Below, piece after piece: positions 54,601 through 62,000 of a stretch of DNA of 62,000 bases (the stretch's first letter is position 1; every line of letters begins with the position of its first letter). Under the pieces are notes generated by a model. That model searched no databases. It worked only from the letters and a program-made list of their open reading frames with translations, and was not told where the DNA came from. Both the position numbers and the translations under genes were made by a program. The stretch lies in NCBI GenBank assembly GCA_030141605.1, contig JAQGDQ010000001.1, forward strand, positions 1 through 62,000. The letters run 5' to 3'. The stretch comes from Tubiluchus corallicola. Its lineage: Eukaryota > Priapulida > Priapulimorpha > Priapulimorphida > Tubiluchidae.

Positions 54601-56983
54601 ACTATCTAAGCAGCCAGAGACAGGCCAAGAAGATTCATTTCTGACCACTTGCTAATTCTTGTAGCACTTTTCCACGTGTGCCTAGAGATCAAATTCTTCT
54701 GAAAAAATCTCACCTCTCACATCACTGTTTTGATAATTGCTGCTTTCACCTCATTTGCATTTACGTTGTCAAAAAAAAATAACACTAGAAATTTTCTCAG
54801 GAGCATTAGTTAGAAATGGCTAGAATTAGACCTCTGTATAAAGCTTTTAGAAGTACAGTACACTCATATCTCGGTTTGCCGGATCACTTTTACGGATATT
54901 GGAAGAATCGGACAAAATCTGTGCTATTAAAAGTCATGCATACTATGGACACAGTCCGAATGGACCGCTAGCGGCGGGCCGTCACTTTGTTTACATCATT
55001 ACATCAGTGTAACCACATGTGTATCACCATGTGTTAAAATACGGAATCAATTATGCAGAGTTGCTGACAGTTTTTTATGCTTTTACATAGGAGCAGCTCA
55101 TACTAGACGTTTTTAGGACAATCAGGCGATTGATTCTGTATTACTGTGAGTCTAATACACGGTAAATAGAGACAATCGGCAAATTCGGACCGACATCTCC
55201 CCGCTTTTGTCCAGCAAACCGAGATATGAGTGCATTGGTGCTAGATTTGAATTTTTTGTAAAAATAGTCCGGATAAGTTCAGAAGTGGGACAAGATGTTG
55301 CTAATGCTGTACTGTGTTGAAAAGAAGTTTTAGTAGAAAAAAGAAGAATCTACACAACCAATGCAAAATTTTTTGTAAACAACAAGCAAAGAAAGAGGAA
55401 GAGATGGCACAAGGGGATCAATCAGAGGAAGATGCGTGTATGCTAGAAATTCAAAATTGAATTTTCACTGCAAGGTTTAGTTCTCACATAAAAATAATAG
55501 TAGTTAACAATTGTCAGAATAAAAGTCATAAAGTGTTTGATTTGTGAGCCAAGTATTGTTAATTTTTGTCCTGCAAGGCAATTGAGAGCTTTACATAGCC
55601 AGGTATTATTGATTTTCATCTTGTAGGGCAACTTAGCGAGCACTCTTACATAGGCATTATTGATACATTTCGTTGGGGAACACAGTAAGCGATTACGTCG
55701 TTTTTGAGCTCGAAAACAGTGAACAGCTAGGTGAATCGCAATAATGGATGAGGAAGATGTACGTAAATGAAGAATGCAACTTGCAGTGTTCCGCATTTTT
55801 GAAATTTAAATAGATTGGGTACATTCATTTTCTTTCGTTGAAAGAGAATTGTCATTGAAAGACAAATAATGCAATATAAATTTAAGAACTTGCAATATTG
55901 TACAATAGCAATAAATCAACAGAAAAAATCGAAATAGTGTAACAATTATGGTGTATAGCGACTATTTATCATGTGTAATTGTTTACTGTAAATTTAAAAA
56001 TTGCCTTGAGTGAGGAATCGCAAAACCGAGCTAAATTTCCAAAGCTTTTGAAAGAAGTAAAGTTAATAACAAAAACTAAACATTTAATATTCATTACTGA
56101 CCTCAAAAGGTATTTCAGTTACAAAGATCTTGTACAGTATCTGTGACTGCATTTAGGGGTACTTGTATCATAGAGGGGAAACCAAATTCTACGGCATGTA
56201 TAATTTATTCCTTCTTTATTATGAAAACGCACTTTTCGGTCTGAGAAAAAAAGGTTTGACAATAAAGTGCTGATCCGTGTGAGTACATGGCTTTCCGCGC
56301 GGCCGCAGTGGAAATGACAAACACGTAAACAATGATTTACAAAAGCGCGCTATTGCTTCATTTCTTTTCCATTTGAGTCATACAGAAAGTCTGTGTCTGT
56401 GCAGACGCAGTGGAAACGCGGCCTTATATCTGTAGTTCAATCCGCCTTGGGCATCTGTTGAAATGTTTGTTTACCTTTGCAGATATTGGATTTGAGGTTC
56501 CAGATGCTTTCGTTGTTGGTTATGCCTTGGATTACAATGAGTATTTCAGAGATTTAAATGTAAGAAAAATGGCTTCATAATTGCCTAAACTCTGTTTATT
56601 CACTCCCTCTTGGTATATTTATTATTGCACTAAAGAAAGTAGGACCATTTGCAATTGTAATGCTCGATATTAACAGGCAAGAAAAATAAGCAATGGGGAA
56701 AAATTATTGTTGTGCATTTGATGGGTTTCACAGTAAGAATTTTATTAAATCTTCAAAGACAATTTTCTTATGGGCAGTATTATATGTGGCAAACAATGAC
56801 GCATTTCCAATGACAATCAGAGGACTTGCCATGATGTCCACAAGTGTATGTTACAGTTTTACATAGTGGGCTTTTTAAATAATAATCATTCTGAAAATGG
56901 TTAGTTACGTGAAACTTCTTTTATTTCAGCATGTATGTGTGATTAATGAAAATGGTATAAACAAGTATTCAGCAAAGAAGTAA
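48984..56983 (+). CDS. HPRT1: Hypoxanthine-guanine phosphoribosyltransferase, copy B
   Basis: Eight exons: 48984-49016, 49988-50094, 52243-52429, 52832-52897, 53252-53352, 54261-54307, 56483-56559, 56930-56983, giving 223 residues. Exon phases match copy A exactly, and six of the eight exon lengths are identical, so the two genes arose by tandem duplication. Motifs are [52 protein letters not shown] and [17 protein letters not shown], followed by [17 protein letters not shown]. At the Tyr of VGYALDYNE and in the C-terminal tail it is closer to the human enzyme than copy A, so it is the likelier keeper of the ancestral purine-salvage role. A polyadenylation signal AATAAA lies at 57307-57312. 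Confidence 0.96.
54856..55237. mobile_element. MITE with CTCATATCTCGGTTTGC termini, HPRT-B intron 6
   Basis: The left end CAGTACACTCATATCTCGG and the right end (minus strand) CAATGCACTCATATCTCGG are inverted repeats that continue into GTTTGCYGGA. TA precedes the left end. The ACTC..ATCTCGGTTTGC pattern resembles pogo/Tigger-type termini. It is 382 bp with no open frame. The interior is locally GC-rich (GCTAGCGGCGGGCCG). Confidence 0.7.
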
Positions 56984-57630
56984 ATCCTCACAGCCGTACC
57001 AGGCCAACCAATGTGGCGCTATCAATAAAGCCAAATCTCATTTGTGCAAAGAAGAAATGCTGTTTTAAATGGGAATGACTTGAATATTTTTAGTTTTTTA
57101 CATTATGAAGATCTGCCTTAACTTTTTAGTTTTTTTTCATTTAATTTTATAAAAGATTCCTGAGTTCTGGGTTCTGTAATATAGAAGTATTACGCAGTTT
57201 ATGAATCCATTAATTTCTTGCACTTAACTACACATTTAAGCATTATACTATAATAAGTGTGTGTACTGGTATTGCAATAGCTACTGACAATTTTCTACAG
57301 GGAAACAATAAATACAATTTGATGCAAAGGATTTTGCATCTCTGCCATGCATTTTGCAGTAAATTATGTTGAAATTTGTTATTTGCCATGCCTTTTCTTT
57401 TAACAGTCAATGCAGAATCAAAAATCTAAAAAGTCATTGAAGTTAACATGTGAAAAGCTTTCTAAACATTATTACATCTTTAACAAGCGGCCAACTGGTA
57501 TAGAATTGCAATACGTTGCACTAGAGGCCAAATTATTTTTGTCTTATCTGATTATTTGCTGAAAGATCAGTAATAGTAAAGCAAGTTTTACAACTAAATC
57601 TGTAGTGTATACAAATGATTACTTTTTATT

Positions 57631-57955
57631 AGTCACTCATCTGTGTTACTCATTAGTTGTTACAGATGCTGAGTTTGATTCCTGAATGTATGTGTGTGTT
57701 TAAAAATTCTATATTAATTGTACTGTTGCTTGTTTTGATAGAATCACACGATGTAGATTTGTTACATAGCTTGATTGCATTTTGTTATACTTATTAGTCA
57801 CGCATCTATGTTACTCATTAGTTGTTACAGATGCTGAATTTGATTTCCGAATAGATGCGTGTTTAAAAATTCTATATTAATTGTAATGTTCCCCTTTTGT
57901 TATAATCACACGATGTAGATTTGTTATCATAGCTTGCTTGCATTTTGTTATACTC
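57631..57955. repeat. Tandem duplication, ~162-bp unit
   Basis: Copy 1 57631-57795 and copy 2 57796-57955 both start AGTCACKCATCTRTGTTACT and share the AAAAATTCTATATTAATTGT and CACACGATGTAGATTTGTTA blocks. They differ by scattered substitutions and small indels. Confidence 0.9.
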
Positions 57956-58072
57956 TGTTCATAGCAATCATCAAATGTGATGCCAAATTTATCATCTCAA
58001 GTTGTATGCTGTAGTAGCATATAAAATTGTACAAGTGCCTTGAGCCTCATTTTTGATTGATATTGTTTAACT

Positions 58073-58278
58073 CCACTAATATGTTGATTTTAATTTCTAC
58101 TGAGTGATGATTGTTCTACTGAATTCATTGATCATTGTTTACAATTTTGGATCATGTTGAGTAAGTGAAAGATTTCCACTAATATGTTGATTTTAATTTC
58201 TACTGAGTGATGATTGTTCTACTGAATTCATTGATCATTGTTTACAATTTTGGATCATGTTGAGTAAGTGAAAGATTT
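58073..58278. repeat. Perfect 103-bp tandem duplication
   Basis: 58073-58175 and 58176-58278 are identical over all 103 bases by direct reading, starting CCACTAATATGTTGATT and ending AAGTGAAAGATTT. Identity indicates a very recent event, or an assembly artefact. Confidence 0.95.
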
Positions 58279-58316
58279 ATTTTCTTGTTGTAAAATTTCG
58301 CATTTTAGTGTCATTA

Positions 58317-58478
58317 CAGTCAAACGTCAACTCCCACTCTGTAATTACCAACATTGATAGTTTTGGCAAAATAAAATGTCTATAATTTTGCATAATGCAC
58401 CTCATTATAATGCCAAACTTGCTGAACACCAACATTTTTTTGCAATCCCAAAGTAGGCGGTATAAAGAGCTTTGACTG
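58317..58478. mobile_element. Tigger/pogo-like MITE, copy 3
   Basis: Ends CAGTCAAACGTCAACTCCC and, on the other strand, CAGTCAAAGCTCTTTATACC, with TA duplicated at both sides (58315-58316, 58479-58480). The interior CTCATTATAATGCCAAAC matches copies 1 and 2. It is 162 bp and non-autonomous. Confidence 0.82.
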
Positions 58479-59181
58479 TATTTGTTCCTAGGGACGGACT
58501 TGTCATACTTGGAAAAGACTTTTTATCAGTATTAGTTTATGTAAGTTATGCAAGGCATGTTTTGCGATTATACAACAATGGTGCTATTTTTGTTTTTGGA
58601 CAGTATAATATAATTTCAGGCTAGGATCACATTTAGCCAAAAATTCCCAATTTTACAACAGTTACATTTAACTATCCTTTTGATATTGTTGCCATACTTT
58701 GCTATTAATAACAAGTTGAAAAGGAAAGCAAACAAGGTATTCTAAACCAGTAAATGTTTTTTCATATGTGGTTGCAAATTTGAAAAATTAAGAGTGCAAA
58801 GTTAATTCAGGGAAAAATTAATTCAAGAAAAAATTGCATTACAAACGTGTTTTGCCGATTGGGGGTATAATACACTTCTGTGAAAACCGGTGTTTGTTAG
58901 TTTCTTACAATAAATATGTTTTGTGCAGTGTCAACATGATCTGTGTTCGTTTTTTAATTATTACTATTACAAATTATTCAATGATGGTGCTGTCCTAGAG
59001 TTTTTTGGGTGTAACAAATATAATCTCTCTTAAGATTTGTTTATTAACCTAAATGGTTATAACAAAATAGTTAACAAATATTTATAACAATTGTATGTCA
59101 TAAAACAGTGAGACATGACTAATGGCAAATAACATTCAATAAAGTAATTATACCATTTCAACAATATTTTCTCTATTTCTA

Positions 59182-61362
59182 TCAAAACATTCCTTTTGCC
59201 ATTTTACGATCAGCTAAAGCTTTTCTGTTATGATTAGCCCGCGATCCTTTATGCTTTTCTTTGGCTCTTCTTGCTTGGAGTACTTTAGAACCTTGCCCCT
59301 GCCCTTTAGATTTACCTGTTACGTCCTTTGGTGAGCGTGGTTGATTAATTTTTTTGCCTTGTGATGCCCGTCTTTCTGCTGCTCGTTCTCTCAATACTGC
59401 TGGATCTTCTATAAATTGATCCTTTGAATACTGTTCATTCTGTACAAAAGACAGAAGTAGTAATAAATAATCTGCAATAATTATAAGTTGTAAGGTTGTT
59501 ACAAGTTCTTGTGAGATAGATTTAGTAAAATTTCAAAACTTCGGCTGTAAATACAAATAGAGTGAAGGAGAAAACGGACAAAAATTAACTAATCCTTTGT
59601 CCCCAGTGTCTACAAGTCATATTTTCTTTACTTATTAATGAATCAAAACTTTTGAATTGTGGTAGAGGGATTATCAGCTTGAATAGTCTGGAATTTAAAT
59701 TAAATTTATTTGTAATATTGCTGAAAGTGCAAAAAGACCATTTATAATATGTAAAGATTTTGACAATACCTTGTCATCAGGCTCATCATTGCCATCATCT
59801 TCATAATCGGTGCTAATGTCACTGTCATTAGTTTTGCCAAACACCTTTGGTTTAGCAAAAAATCTGCAAATTTCAAACACTAAAACGTTTCTGTTATGTT
59901 AGGCTAAGTTTTATTTCAGTTATTTTCAGTTTGATTTTTTTTATTATGCACTTATTATTACTGTATATGTCAATTTAATGTCATTCGTAACAATTAATTT
60001 TTATTATAACAGTACTAAAACTAACACACTGTAGCATAGCGCCTATAAAAAAATGTTCATCACTAACCAAAGGGCAGCTGACTAGATGACCAATTGGTCT
60101 TTTGCTGCCCTTTCTTTACATTTTTGTTTCCAAATTAATTGTGCTATAACCGTGCATGTGTTACAAGATAAATAAAAAGATTATTATTATTAAGAAATCA
60201 AATGAATGCTAATATGTAATGGTTAATACTGCAATACTTGTGTATATACTTTTGCATTATGCGCTAAAATATCAATTTGTTAAACACGATACAGAAAAGC
60301 TTTGAAAAGCAACTTAATGGAAGCCAGAGCCAGCTATTGCAATTTGTGTTTGTTTCCAACACTGCTAACATTAGATTTTCACATTGAGTCTTACAAGTGC
60401 TTCTTGAAAATAAGTACCTGAATCAATAAATGTAAGCATTTCTACTCGGAGAGCAAAAATCTTTTATTATTGGATTGTCAAAAATTCATCGACACAAGCA
60501 GTATGAAATACTTATTGACACAATATAAAACAGTTTCTTTTTACCTTTCAGTACTGTTTTGCAGGAGTTAGATTTCATAAACTGTCAGTCTGAATACACA
60601 TGAAAATAATCAATAGTAGATAATATCAGTATATAAAATTTAAGTGGCAGAAAAAACAGATACCTAAACTTGGACAAAAGCTCATCAGCAGAATCGGCAT
60701 CATCAGCTCCTACTTGACTTTCGTCATACGTATCATCATACTCATCGTCATACACAGCTGTTTCATAAGCTTCGTCATTTACAGATGAGTAGCGCTCATA
60801 GATGAATGATTTCAGCTTGTCTATTTCACTCTTATCTTCCAGAATTTCTTCTGAAACCTTTTCTCTACAAAGGAAAACAAGGAAGTATTTATCAGATGCC
60901 CAACATATTACGAATGGTCAGATAAACAAAAGTCTATTTTTGTGGAATAACCGTCAATTTAGCTTGCAATAGCGCCAGTAAAAGGGAAACAGCAAATTCC
61001 AACAGCTAAAATGCAGTTTATTTTAAATGAACTCGACAAGAAAATATACTAGGCTATAGTAAAAGGTCTAGTTAATTAGACCGCCATCGTCGAGATGATG
61101 TCCTCGACCAAGACGCATTACCTAACTCTCATTCATCATCATCATCTCCTTACATTCTGCACTGTTAACACAAACACAACCAATAATATTGGCGTAGTCA
61201 CAAAGTCAGAAGCAATTTTAGTAATACGAGATGACTTACTTTTTCTGAAGTATGATACGTGATGGATCTATCCGATCTTGTGTAAAAACGTCGAATGCGT
61301 CTCCATCAAAAACATTTGCTCTCTTAGCAAGAATGCTAGATTTCTCAACTTTTTTCTGTTTT
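59182..61362 (-). CDS. ASCC2: Activating signal cointegrator 1 complex subunit 2, C-terminal part (5' exons outside window)
   Basis: Minus-strand exons 61240-61362, 60664-60864, 59770-59863 and 59182-59439 join in phase to 224 residues plus stop. Recognised segments are ANVFDGDAFDVFTQD, the acidic YDDEYDDTYDESQVG, DPAVLRERAAERR, and the basic tail RANHNRKALADRKMAKGMF, which matches the end of animal ASCC2. ASCC2 is the ubiquitin-binding (CUE domain) subunit of the ASCC complex in alkylation-damage repair and ribosome quality control. The CUE domain and N-terminus should lie right of the window. The first listed exon's acceptor (CACTAG) was chosen because it keeps phase. The tail is rich in Gln, Gly and Lys, probably disordered. 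Confidence 0.92.
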
Positions 61363-62000
61363 CTAGTGCCAGTAAAAAAATCAGTTTTCACCAAATTTCG
61401 TATAATTTGGTAGTAACAAAGGAATATGACAAAATGACTTTTTAGGGTTAAGTACACCGTCGAATCCTGGTAATACGATTCAGCTTATAATGAAATGCTC
61501 AGTAGAACGATGGTATTAATATGTCCCTGCTAAGGTTATAATAAAACCTATGTAATCACTTGTGCTTAATACGAAACTCCTTACTATGCAAACCCTGTTT
61601 TATACGATGATTTCTTAATACGAGTTAAATATAAAAAACACTTGTAATACGATTTCTGCTGTGGCCTGCCACATCTAGATACTCTTCACCTGTTGCTAAC
61701 CATAACTATAGCTTAGTTGATTGTTTTTACAACTCATTACACCGCATAAAGTAATGTACATATGTACAGTATCATGGCCAGGTCTACTGTTCATTCAATC
61801 AGTCAAACATATATAGATTTAAATGCCACCAGTCAAATTATTAATTTCCGAAAAGACTTTGGCTTCCCACTGTGATAGCAATTATGTAGTTTAAATCACC
61901 AATGTTTGTTGTAGCCCGCTGTTTACAGATACCGAATTATACATGTAATACTAAAGCCGCAAACTCTCTGGTACCACCAACTCTCTTGCTTGCAGGCTTG
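61363..62000. other. ASCC2 intron, right edge of window
   Basis: I see no further ASCC2 exon. 61450-61660 has recurring TAATACGA-like words (GGTAATACGATTCAG, TTAATACGAAACTCC, TTAATACGAGTT, TGTAATACGATTTCTG), suggesting an old transposon end or a short degenerate repeat. Confidence 0.4.

Larger units (their letters stand above)
56984..59181. other. Convergent intergenic interval HPRT-B / ASCC2
   Basis: HPRT-B 3' UTR to the AATAAA at 57307-57312. On the other strand, AATAAA (tttatt at 59040-59045) is 137 bases past the ASCC2 stop. Between them are two tandem duplications and a Tigger-like MITE. No coding sequence is seen. Confidence 0.6.

Overview
This is a piece of an AT-rich invertebrate metazoan nuclear genome. 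The evidence is GT-AG spliced genes with short coding exons and introns of a few hundred bases to several kilobases, animal gene families (PIP4K2, CISD3, SPAG6, HPRT, ASCC2), and introns full of degraded transposons and microsatellites. SPAG6, an axoneme central-pair protein, implies an animal with motile cilia or flagella. The sequence does not let me name the phylum.

Layout, left to right. 1-3496 is non-coding apart from a 5'-truncated LINE with an open reverse transcriptase frame (665-2479). 3497-8438 (+) holds the last five exons of a type II phosphatidylinositol-phosphate kinase (PIP4K2); its 5' exons lie off the left edge. One PIP4K2 intron carries a ~240-bp tandem repeat interrupted by a hAT-type MITE. 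8439-12646 is intergenic/3' UTR with Tigger-like MITEs and a tRNA-derived SINE. 12647-17542 (-) is a mitochondrial CDGSH iron-sulfur protein (CISD3-like) with two homologous, phase-compatible versions of the exon encoding the first half of the first CDGSH domain. 18098-34394 (+) is SPAG6, divergent from CISD3 across a 555-bp interval that contains an RFX X-box. SPAG6 introns hold a P-element-like THAP transposon (25301-28601), dispersed repeats, and two inverted copies of a microsatellite composite.

35895-44679 and 48984-56983 (+) are two tandem HPRT paralogs with the same eight-exon structure. 59182-61362 (-) is the 3' part of ASCC2, convergent with the second HPRT gene.

The genes do not form an operon or a single pathway. 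The main biology is: conserved neighbourhood of PIP4K2 and SPAG6 (also near neighbours on human 10p12), a probable mutually exclusive exon pair in CISD3, a candidate ciliary RFX control site at SPAG6, duplicated purine-salvage genes, and a transposon layer with several readable insertion histories. Exon boundaries come from reading splice sites, reading-frame phase and remembered family sequences; no alignment or transcript data were available.
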